DNA from: Ilumatobacteraceae bacterium
Lineage (GTDB): Bacteria > Actinomycetota > Acidimicrobiia > Acidimicrobiales > Ilumatobacteraceae
Direction of reading: 5' to 3'
Assembly: GCA_016463105.1 (NCBI GenBank)
Contig: JAEMRY010000005.1
Coordinates: forward strand, 1-33,536
Length of the DNA stretch: 33,536 nt
The notes under the pieces are model-generated. The model was given only the letters and a program-made list of their open reading frames with translations. It made no database searches and had not been told where the DNA came from. This document shows, in pieces, positions 24,692 through 31,327 of this stretch. A program made the position numbers and the translations under genes. Every line of letters begins with the position of its first letter. Positions within the stretch are counted from its first letter, which is position 1.

Positions 24692-25321
24692 TCAACGAAT
24701 TGGTCCAGAACGATCTGCAAATGCTCGAGTCGAAATTACTTCGTCAATGATGCCGTAATCTTTCGCGGCTTGCGCTTCCATTACGAAGTCGCGATCTGTA
24801 TCTTTGTGCACGCGATCAATTGGCTGACCTGTGTGTTGCGAAAGAATCTCTTCAAGAATCTCACGCATACGTAAAATTTCACGTGCCGCAAGTTCAAGGT
24901 CAGTTACTTGGGCGTATCCAACTTGTGCGTAAGGCTGATGCAAAAGCACTCGTGAGTGCGGTAATGCAAGACGCTTGCCTTTTGTTCCAGCTGCAAGCAA
25001 CACTGCGGCAGCCGATGCGGCCTGACCTAGACAAATTGTTGCAATGTCATTTTTAATAAATTGCATCGTGTCGTAGATCGCGAAGAGGGCCGATATATCT
25101 CCACCCGGACTGTTGATATAGATATTGATGTCTTTGTCTGGGTTTTCGCTCTCAAGGTGAATCAGCTGCGCACAAACCAAGTTGGCGATCGTGTCATCGA
25201 TTGGTGTACCAAGAATAATAATGTTCTCTTTGAGCAGACGGCTATACAAGTCGTATGTTCGCTCACCACGGCTCGTCTGCTCGGTGACACTCGGAACGTA
25301 ATAGTTTCTAACAAAATCCAC
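24692..25321 (-). CDS. clpP: ATP-dependent Clp protease proteolytic subunit ClpP
   Basis: A 209-residue serine protease. The catalytic triad is Ser103 in LGQAASAAAV, His128 in LLHQPYAQ and Asp174 in HKDTDRD. N-terminal YYVPSVTEQTSRGERTYDLYSRLL is typical of the family. It forms tetradecamers that degrade proteins delivered by ClpX. I choose GTG 25321, with AGAGGT about 9 nt upstream, because family homology begins there. A GTG at 25360 would add 13 residues but lies inside a hairpin and has no ribosome-binding site. Only one clpP is present here, whereas many actinobacteria carry a clpP1-clpP2 pair at this locus. Confidence 0.95.
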   Translation of the reverse strand: MDFVRNYYVPSVTEQTSRGERTYDLYSRLLKENIIILGTPIDDTIANLVCAQLIHLESENPDKDINIYINSPGGDISALFAIYDTMQFIKNDIATICLGQAASAAAVLLAAGTKGKRLALPHSRVLLHQPYAQVGYAQVTDLELAAREILRMREILEEILSQHTGQPIDRVHKDTDRDFVMEAQAAKDYGIIDEVISTRAFADRSGPIR

Positions 25322-25355
25322 GGAAGAAATACCTCTGTTGTTGCGGTTTATTTGG

Positions 25356-25374
25356 GGCACTAGTTATAAGTGCC
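25356..25374 (-). promoter_or_regulatory. hairpin enclosing a TATAAC hexamer upstream of clpP
   Basis: GGCACT and AGTGCC form a 6-bp inverted repeat around TATAACT on the minus strand, about 35 nt before the preferred clpP start. TATAAC could be a -10 box placed inside an operator-like palindrome, which would give clpPX its own promoter downstream of tig. No clear -35 box. The role is inference. Confidence 0.3.
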
Positions 25375-25451
25375 TAACAATAACGCTAGTTCGTGGGGGC
25401 CAGATTTTGTGGGCTTTGAGAAGCCTTATTTACTTAGCGATTTTATCTGCG

Positions 25452-26825
25452 TTAATGCTGATGATCGTGATCATCATGGTCGTGATCATGTGATTCGATC
25501 TCGTCGTGATTATGGTCACCAAGCACCGTGTCATTATCGATCGGGTTGCTCTTGTCGTCGACGAATTTAGAGTTATGCAACAGCCAATCGATTGCTTTTG
25601 ATTTTGAAATTTGTGCTCGCAGATCGGCGATTGCGTCGTTCTTGTCGTAAGCCTTACGAATTGCCGCTGGTTTCTTTTTGACCTGAGTCGCAATTCGCTC
25701 GAACTGATTTTCGAGATCGTCTTCACTTGCCTCAAGTTTTTCGGCGAGCGCAACCGCACGCAACGCAATATCTACTTTCACTGCAAGAGTTGATTGCTCT
25801 TTGAGCGCATCAACGAACTGCTCGGCAGTTTGCTGAGTTATAGAGAGCCACTGCTCCATTGAAATGCCTTGTGCCTCAAACTGCTTGAGTGTGTTCTGCA
25901 CGCGACCACGCAAATCACTTGAGACCATCGCCTCAGGCGCATCAATCTCAACCAACTCTGCAAGTGCCGCAGTTGTTTTTTCTACGACTGTATTGCGTAC
26001 TTGATTTAGTCGCGACTCTTCGATACGGGTTCGAACTGCCAACTTCCATGCATCGATTGAATCATGCTCAGCAAGATGCTCGGCTACCCATTCGTTATTT
26101 AATTCTGGCAAAACTTGTTCTTGAATTTTTTTAACATGCACAACAAAGTCGGCTGTCTCGGTCATTCCTGATGGCAATGAAGTGAACTCAAGTTTTTGGC
26201 CGGTTGTTGAACCAATAATATTTTTGTCGAAATCTTCTGCGACCCAGTTCTTGCCGACTTCATACAGCCAGTCGTCAACGTTCAATCCTGGAAGAGGTGC
26301 CCCGTCGCGTGATCCAACTAGGTCGAGTGTGACCTGATCATCGATCTTTGCTGCACGGTCAACATCTACGAGCGTTGCGTGACGCTTGCGCTCATAAGTG
26401 ACCACTTCTTCAATATCGGCATCGCTTGCAACCAACGCAGGAAGCTCAACTCGTAATCCTTTGTAGCCTGCAACTTTTACAACTGGACGAACTTCACAAG
26501 TTGCATCAAACGCAACATTGCCAGTTTCTTGTCCGCTAGTGAGATTCACTTCAGGAGTGGCGATGATGTCCAAGTCGTGTTCGCGAACTGCGAGCGCAAG
26601 TGATGATGGAATTGCATCTTCTATCGCTTGAGCCCGAGCGGCGTCTTGGCCGATCTGGGCCTCGATCAATTTGCGAGGAGCCTTGCCCTGACGAAATCCA
26701 GGAATTCTGATTTGGGTTGAAATCTTGCGAAATGCGCCGTCTAAATAACGGTCAAATTCGACTTCATCAACTTCAACTGAAAGTTTAATTTTATTGCCGT
26801 CTAGGGCTTCGAGTGTCGTTTTCAC
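25452..26825 (-). CDS. tig: trigger factor with histidine/aspartate-rich C-terminal tail
   Basis: A 457-residue ribosome-associated chaperone. The N-terminal ribosome-binding domain contains the family signature FRQGKAPRKLIE (about 44-55, variant of GFRxGKxP). A FKBP-type PPIase domain follows (about 150-240), then the helical C-terminal chaperone domain. It binds nascent chains at the tunnel exit. The last 20 residues contain eight histidines with interspersed aspartates (ending HDHDHDDHDHQH), a possible metal-binding tail. The start is GTG 26825 with no Shine-Dalgarno; a TACACT hexamer lies about 10 nt upstream, so the leader is very short or absent. It heads the tig-clpP-clpX block. Confidence 0.94.
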   Translation of the reverse strand: MKTTLEALDGNKIKLSVEVDEVEFDRYLDGAFRKISTQIRIPGFRQGKAPRKLIEAQIGQDAARAQAIEDAIPSSLALAVREHDLDIIATPEVNLTSGQETGNVAFDATCEVRPVVKVAGYKGLRVELPALVASDADIEEVVTYERKRHATLVDVDRAAKIDDQVTLDLVGSRDGAPLPGLNVDDWLYEVGKNWVAEDFDKNIIGSTTGQKLEFTSLPSGMTETADFVVHVKKIQEQVLPELNNEWVAEHLAEHDSIDAWKLAVRTRIEESRLNQVRNTVVEKTTAALAELVEIDAPEAMVSSDLRGRVQNTLKQFEAQGISMEQWLSITQQTAEQFVDALKEQSTLAVKVDIALRAVALAEKLEASEDDLENQFERIATQVKKKPAAIRKAYDKNDAIADLRAQISKSKAIDWLLHNSKFVDDKSNPIDNDTVLGDHNHDEIESHDHDHDDHDHQH

Positions 26826-26860
26826 AGTGCGAAGCAGTGTATCTGTGGCAAACTATAACT

Positions 26861-27169
26861 ATGTCCACTCCATCGGTTGCCCCTTCCAATAATCCTGTTC
26901 AGCAGAGCTGGAAACCTCACGCTTTGGCTAATCCACATACGAACCAACTTGATTTATTTATGGGTGACACCGTGCGCTCAACTGTCGAACTAACGGGCGT
27001 CGCTCTAGGAAGCGAAGGAAAAGTGATTCTTGCGAATGGTTTCAACTGGTTGCGCTACCGAGTTCGCTTTGCTAACGGCGTCGAAGTCGGCGATCTTGAT
27101 CAGCGAAATATTGAGCCGATTGGCAAGACCGTTAAACGCCTGGCGAAAATTGCCAAACGCGCAAAATAA
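26861..27169 (+). CDS. small hypothetical protein with SH3/KOW-like core (102 aa)
   Basis: A 102-residue soluble protein. After a Pro/Asn/Gln-rich N-terminus, residues about 38-85 read as a small beta-barrel of KOW/SH3-like character (VELTGVALGSEGKVIL, then LRYRVRFANGVEVGDLDQRNIEP), ending in a basic helix (KRLAKIAKRAK). I cannot assign a family; a nucleic-acid-binding role is only a guess. The ATG at 26861 is preferred over an upstream in-frame start at 26813 that would reach into tig. TATAACT directly precedes the ATG. Its 3' end overlaps the probable start of the next gene, suggesting coupling. Confidence 0.65.
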   Translation: MSTPSVAPSNNPVQQSWKPHALANPHTNQLDLFMGDTVRSTVELTGVALGSEGKVILANGFNWLRYRVRFANGVEVGDLDQRNIEPIGKTVKRLAKIAKRAK

Positions 27170-28328
27170 TTCTCTACGTCATCACTTCCCTGGAGTGAGA
27201 GATGGTTGGTCTCGCTTCGATGGACCAGCGGGAACACAAATGGTGGATGTTGCAGTTAGCGCTATGGCTGACTGGGCAGCAAGCGGAACAAATGCAAACA
27301 CTGGTGGCTTCTTTGCTGCTGCCGACGCGTGCGATGCACTTTTAGATTCAACTCGCAGTGTTCTCGGTGAGTTCTTGGGTGCCGATGCTGCCGGCATTTG
27401 TTTGGGCGCAAACATGACGACAATGACAATGGCTTTCACTCGTGCAGTGGCTCGCACCTTGAAGCCTGGCGACCGAGTCGTTGGTACGCGACTTGATCAC
27501 GAAGCCAATATCTCACCATGGCTAATTGCTTGTGAACTTTCTGGAGCAGAACATGTGTTAACTCCGTTTGATCCAAAAACTGGACGACTCGATATGGCGG
27601 AGTTTGAAAAACTCGTCAACGATCGAACAAAGTGGGTTGCCATCACTGGTGCATCAAACTTGATTGGCACGATGCCTGACCTAAAAACTGTGATCGCACT
27701 GGCACACAAACAAGGGGCAAGAGTTTTCGTAGATGCAGTTCATCTTGCGCCGCACCAACCGATAAATATTCGTGAACTTGGTTGTGATGTACTTGCTACT
27801 TCTCCATACAAGTGGTACGGACCACATGCAGGTGTGATGTACATCGAACCAGAGTTACTTAATTCGCTACCTGTCGCTAAAGTGCGGCCATCAGCCGACA
27901 TTGGTCCGCGCCGTTTCGAAACTGGAACACCGAACTTCGAATGCATTGCGGCGGTTCAGGCAGCAGCGCGATTTTTGATCGAAGAAAAAATGCAACGAGT
28001 CGCCGAAGTCGAGAAATCTGTATTCGCCCCGTTACTAGAAGGCTTGCTCGATACCCGAGGTGTCACAGTTTGGGGCCCACACGATTTGAACTCTCGCACT
28101 CCGACAATTTCTTTCACGATTGATTCAATGACACCAGACCGTGTTGCCCAAGAGTTGGCGGCGAAAAAAATTGCAGTTTGGTCAGGAGATTCTTATGCGA
28201 TGGAGGTCGTGGCGCAACTTGGCCTGACAAATAGTGGCGGTGTTGTGCGGGCGGGCGTGGCGAGATATGTAGATAGTGATGATGTGAAACATTTGATCAC
28301 CACAGTTCGTGGGCTTGTAAGTCGCTAG
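27150..28328 (+). CDS. cysteine desulfurase-like protein (class V aminotransferase fold)
   Basis: A PLP enzyme of about 392 residues. Family homology begins at LRHHFPGVRDGWSRFDGPAGTQ. The PLP-binding lysine is in ATSPYKWYGPHAGV, with the preceding Asp and His in VFVDAVHLAPHQP. The subgroup is the cysteine-desulfurase-like type with a DGPxGTQ N-terminus, distinct from housekeeping IscS/SufS; substrate unproven. The start is uncertain. No ATG fits after the previous gene; TTG 27150, overlapping that gene by 20 nt, keeps all homologous residues. GTG 27198 would cut them. An in-frame ATG at 27030 lies deep inside the upstream gene and is unlikely. tRNA-Pro follows 12 nt after the stop. Confidence 0.88.
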   Translation: MPNAQNNSLRHHFPGVRDGWSRFDGPAGTQMVDVAVSAMADWAASGTNANTGGFFAAADACDALLDSTRSVLGEFLGADAAGICLGANMTTMTMAFTRAVARTLKPGDRVVGTRLDHEANISPWLIACELSGAEHVLTPFDPKTGRLDMAEFEKLVNDRTKWVAITGASNLIGTMPDLKTVIALAHKQGARVFVDAVHLAPHQPINIRELGCDVLATSPYKWYGPHAGVMYIEPELLNSLPVAKVRPSADIGPRRFETGTPNFECIAAVQAAARFLIEEKMQRVAEVEKSVFAPLLEGLLDTRGVTVWGPHDLNSRTPTISFTIDSMTPDRVAQELAAKKIAVWSGDSYAMEVVAQLGLTNSGGVVRAGVARYVDSDDVKHLITTVRGLVSR

Positions 28329-28331
28329 CAT
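28326..28331 (+). promoter_or_regulatory. candidate -10 element (TAGCAT) for tRNA-Pro
   Basis: TAnnnT hexamer overlapping the stop of the desulfurase-like gene; initiation would fall about 2-3 nt before the mature tRNA 5' end. No clear -35 box. Confidence 0.3.
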
Positions 28332-28340
28332 TACTCAGTC

Positions 28341-28416
28341 CGGGGAGTGGCGCAGTTGGTAGCGTGCCTGGTTTGGGACCAGGAGGCCGGGGGTTCAAGT
28401 CCCCCCTCCCCGACCA
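28341..28416 (+). tRNA. tRNA-Pro (anticodon UGG) with encoded CCA
   Basis: A full cloverleaf: acceptor CGGGGAG/CTCCCCG, D arm GCGC/GCGT, anticodon stem CCTGG/CCAGG around TTTGGGA (anticodon TGG at 28374-28376), and T stem GGGGG/CCCCC around TTCAAGT. The discriminator A is at 28413 and CCA is encoded at 28414-28416. The final A of CCA is also the A of the ATG of the next gene. Confidence 0.97.
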
Positions 28417-28820
28417 TGTTTGCAGAACTAGATGGCGAAAAATATATTTCGCTGGTGACATTTCGTAAATCTGGTGAGCCAGTGCACTCACCTGTATGGT
28501 TTGCAAAGTTCGGGGATCTTGCTAATACATACGGTGTTATCACTGAAACTAATGCCGGGAAAGTAAAACGGATTCGTGCAAATCCGAAGATTGAAGTACT
28601 GCCTTGCGATATCAAGGGCAAAATTGCAGTCGGTGCACCAAAGTTCTTTGGTGTTGCCAGGCTCGTGACTGGCGATGAAGCAGTTGCCGTGCGAAAAGCA
28701 ATCGGTAAACATTATGGAATTACCTATCGATCATTTGCGATCTACTTAGCAGTCCGTTCGTTGTTTAAAAAACGAGACACATTGCCCGAAACCAATATTG
28801 TGTTTACGCTGACAAATTAA
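28416..28820 (+). CDS. PPOX-class (F420/FMN split-barrel) protein
   Basis: A 134-residue split-barrel flavin- or F420-binding protein. The N-terminus with LDGEKYISLVTFRKSGEPVHSPVWF aligns with actinobacterial PPOX-class F420-dependent proteins, and SGKVKRIRxNP-type residues appear as AGKVKRIRANPKIEVLPCD. The family includes oxidoreductases and haem or biliverdin reductases; the substrate is unknown and F420 versus FMN cannot be decided. The start codon overlaps the terminal A of the tRNA-Pro CCA, and no other start keeps the conserved N-terminus. There is no usable ribosome-binding site except within the tRNA. It ends overlapping the convergent racemase/MenC gene by 17 nt. Confidence 0.88.
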   Translation: MFAELDGEKYISLVTFRKSGEPVHSPVWFAKFGDLANTYGVITETNAGKVKRIRANPKIEVLPCDIKGKIAVGAPKFFGVARLVTGDEAVAVRKAIGKHYGITYRSFAIYLAVRSLFKKRDTLPETNIVFTLTN

Positions 28821-29907
28821 AACTTGCAGTCTTTTTAAACTTTGCGAGCATTTCTGGCAACGGCGCAACGCCAATGCCAACCGTATTTGGCACATCAATA
28901 TGTCCATTTTTTATCACGAATGGTTCGGTTATATCTCGAGCAAAGTAACGTGCCGAAGCCGAGATGTCGCCTGGCAAAGTAAAACCTGGTAACGCAGCGA
29001 GCGCTAAATTCGCCGCGCGACCGATGCCTGTCTCCAACATTCCACCGCACCAAACGGGCACACCGCGTTCAAGACACAGATCATGAATTTTTTTTGCCTC
29101 GAGATATCCACCGACGCGACCAGGTTTAATGTTGATCACCGAGCACGCTTTAAGATCAAGTGCCCCACGCGCAGTGTCTAGCGATGTAACCGACTCATCC
29201 AAACAAACAGGAGTGCTAATCACCCGAGAAAGTTCGATGTGACCAGCCAGATCATCTTCTGGCAACGGCTGCTCGATAAGTAAGAGATTAAATGCGTCAA
29301 GTTGCTTGAGATGACTCGCGTCGGCGATTGTGTAGGCAGCATTCGCATCGACTTGCAATAACAGTTCGTCTCCAAACTCTTTGCGAATCGTACGGACAAG
29401 TTCGATGTCTGTGCCTGGTTCGATTTTAAGTTTGACTCTTACGTAGCCCTGCGCGATGTACTCACCCACGACACGAACCAAATCATCAAGGCTGTTTTGT
29501 ATGCCTACCGAGACACCAGAAGCCACACGAGATTTGGTCGCACCAAGAAACTTCGCCATCGAAATATTTTGGTCGCGCAGTTGCACATCGAGCAGTGCTG
29601 CTTCAACACAAGCCTTCGACATGTAATTGCCACGAATTGGCGTTGCGCTTTTAATAAAACTTTCAGCAGTTGTATCGCGATTAATTAACGGCACTAAAAA
29701 CCGCGAAATTACTTCGACGCAGTTCTCAAGATATTCTGACGAATAATTTGGTTCAACACCAGCGACACATTCTCCCCAACCCGAATTGCTATCACCAACC
29801 GCATGAACATAGAGAAGATCACGCGATGTATCAGTGCCAAACGAAGTGCGAAATGGCGAAACAAGGTCAATCCCTCCACGCCATAGCTCGATTGTTCGCA
29901 AAGCCAT
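28804..29907 (-). CDS. MenC / N-succinylamino acid racemase-type enolase-superfamily enzyme
   Basis: A 367-residue enolase-superfamily protein with the muconate-lactonising-subgroup residues: catalytic Lys159 and Lys161 (VKLK), metal ligands Asp187 (QVDANAAY), Glu212 (LIEQPL) and Asp237 (CLDESV), and Lys261 (INIKPGRVGG). Relatives act as o-succinylbenzoate synthase, as N-succinylamino acid racemase, or both, and sequence alone does not separate them. The upstream gene 4 nt away is a GNAT-type acyltransferase-like protein, a pairing known from the D- to L-amino-acid conversion pathway of Geobacillus. No other menaquinone gene is in view. I therefore give no symbol; racemase function is favoured moderately. 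Confidence 0.88.
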   Translation of the reverse strand: MALRTIELWRGGIDLVSPFRTSFGTDTSRDLLYVHAVGDSNSGWGECVAGVEPNYSSEYLENCVEVISRFLVPLINRDTTAESFIKSATPIRGNYMSKACVEAALLDVQLRDQNISMAKFLGATKSRVASGVSVGIQNSLDDLVRVVGEYIAQGYVRVKLKIEPGTDIELVRTIRKEFGDELLLQVDANAAYTIADASHLKQLDAFNLLLIEQPLPEDDLAGHIELSRVISTPVCLDESVTSLDTARGALDLKACSVINIKPGRVGGYLEAKKIHDLCLERGVPVWCGGMLETGIGRAANLALAALPGFTLPGDISASARYFARDITEPFVIKNGHIDVPNTVGIGVAPLPEMLAKFKKTASFNLSA

Positions 29908-29911
29908 ATAT

Positions 29912-30625
29912 CTATTTTGCTCGACTAGTCATCACAAACGAGCCATCACTTGAGAAGCCTCGCACAAAATATGAGTCAGCAAACGCAGCTTCGAAACTTG
30001 TGCGTTGTCCGAGGCGTAACTGATGTGACTTCTCGCGGTCACTCGTGCGAAGCATCACAATGTCTTGTGGGGTTTCAATTATTAGGTCACCGTCTTTAGC
30101 AACACATGCAGCACTTGTTGGTGCAGCAATCAAACCTTCGACCTGTCGCTCAACGACAAGCCGATCGGTTTGGTCCCCAGAATTGATGAGATCATTAAGT
30201 TCACCGTAATAGTTTCGGTTATAGCCGATCACCGTTGCCCCAAGAGTAACTAAATTGAAGTGAGCATTTCTTCTTACAAGTGGATCAAATGTCCATGAAA
30301 TTGCTGATAATTTATTTTCTTTTGCCCACAGCCACTGATGCTGTTTAAGTGCTCGACCAACACCAGAGTTGGTAGCGAGGTCAATGACTCCTGTGACATG
30401 TGAGTGAAGTTTCTGATCGTTATTGCCAACAATGCCCAGCGATCCGCCGACAATTTGCTTTTGGCCATTCACAATGCGAGTTGCCAAACTCGCATATCCA
30501 CCGGCATGGATAATCGCGATTATCACGTCTGCAGAAATTGGATCAGCCCCACCCCATACCTGCACTAAGACCCGCGCGAGTTCGTGGGCTTGTTCAGGCT
30601 GATCAACGATCTCAATGTCGCTCAT
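29912..30625 (-). CDS. COG3375-like GNAT-fold acyltransferase
   Basis: A 237-residue protein with a GNAT-like N-terminal half. The acyl-CoA-binding signature appears as LATNSGVGRALKQHQWLWA, and the block AISWTFDPLVRRNAHFNLVTLGA is characteristic of the predicted acyltransferases that neighbour racemase/MenC genes. The C-terminal half is less conserved. In Geobacillus the equivalent partner succinylates D-amino acids for the racemase; that activity here is inference. ATG 30625 is chosen because TAGTGT lies 8 nt upstream; a GTG at 30637 would add four residues. It is co-directional with the racemase gene, separated by 4 nt. Confidence 0.8.
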   Translation of the reverse strand: MSDIEIVDQPEQAHELARVLVQVWGGADPISADVIIAIIHAGGYASLATRIVNGQKQIVGGSLGIVGNNDQKLHSHVTGVIDLATNSGVGRALKQHQWLWAKENKLSAISWTFDPLVRRNAHFNLVTLGATVIGYNRNYYGELNDLINSGDQTDRLVVERQVEGLIAAPTSAACVAKDGDLIIETPQDIVMLRTSDREKSHQLRLGQRTSFEAAFADSYFVRGFSSDGSFVMTSRAK

Positions 30626-30633
30626 TTGAATTA

Positions 30634-30639
30634 ACACTA
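30634..30639 (-). promoter_or_regulatory. candidate -10 element (TAGTGT) for the GNAT-racemase pair
   Basis: TAnnnT hexamer 8 nt before ATG 30625. A weaker plus-strand hexamer (TATCTA, 30638-30643) lies 7 nt before the upp ATG at 30651, so the two divergent -10 candidates nearly coincide. Confidence 0.3.
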
Positions 30640-30650
30640 TCTATTCGGCA

Positions 30651-31298
30651 ATGATTGAGGCCATGCCAGTTGAAGTGACCATAGTTAACCATCCAGTTGC
30701 CGCCGAGGCTCTTACTCATCTCAGAGACGAAAATACCTCAAATCAATTTTTTCGTGCAGAGTTGCGTCGGCTCTCTTTGGTTGTTGTCGCAGAGGCGACA
30801 AGAAATCTTCCAGTCATTGCAACTCGCGTGCGTACTCCGCTTGCTGAAACAAATGGCACTGCACTCGCAAGTCGGCCCGTGCTCGTTCCAATTTTGCGCG
30901 CCGGTTTAGGAATGTTGCCAGCAGCAATGGAGTTGCTGCCCGATGCAGACATCGCAGTTGTTGGTGTGCAGCGCGATGAGAAAACTCATATGCCGAGCGA
31001 ATACGTCGCGAAATTACCTGCACGTCTAGATGGCCGCACATGTTTAGTGCTTGACCCGATGTTGGCTACTGGCGGATCACTTGCTCATGCATGCAAAATT
31101 CTCGCTGATCGAGGTGCGCCACAACCATTGACGATTGCGTGCGTACTTGCCGCACCAGAAGGCATTGAATTCTTGCGCTCAACTGGTATGAACTTGCACA
31201 TCATCACTGCATCGGTTGATAGTCACCTCAACGAACATGCATTTATCGTGCCGGGTCTCGGCGATGCAGGCGACCGACAATTTGGTCCACCGCAGTAA
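30651..31298 (+). CDS. upp: uracil phosphoribosyltransferase
   Basis: A 215-residue type-I phosphoribosyltransferase converting uracil and PRPP to UMP in pyrimidine salvage. The PRPP-binding loop is LVLDPMLATGGSLAHA, the uracil-binding C-terminal motif is IVPGLGDAGDRQFG, and the N-terminal TIVNHPVAAEALTHLRDE is typical. The length is normal. ATG 30651 is used because of the TATCTA hexamer 7 nt upstream; ATG 30663 (MPVEVTIV) fits family length equally well. It converges on pfk; the 29-nt gap holds an eight-T run and an all-AT inverted repeat (AAGTTT/AAACTT) that is a weak terminator at best. Confidence 0.95.
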   Translation: MIEAMPVEVTIVNHPVAAEALTHLRDENTSNQFFRAELRRLSLVVVAEATRNLPVIATRVRTPLAETNGTALASRPVLVPILRAGLGMLPAAMELLPDADIAVVGVQRDEKTHMPSEYVAKLPARLDGRTCLVLDPMLATGGSLAHACKILADRGAPQPLTIACVLAAPEGIEFLRSTGMNLHIITASVDSHLNEHAFIVPGLGDAGDRQFGPPQ

Positions 31299-31327
31299 CT
31301 TTTTTTTAAGTTTAAATTTAAAACTTT

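Noticed and set aside
31299..31327. T8 run and AT-only inverted repeat between upp and pfk as a terminator
   Set aside because: The stem contains almost only A-T pairs and the T-run precedes it on the plus strand, so it does not meet the usual intrinsic-terminator form.
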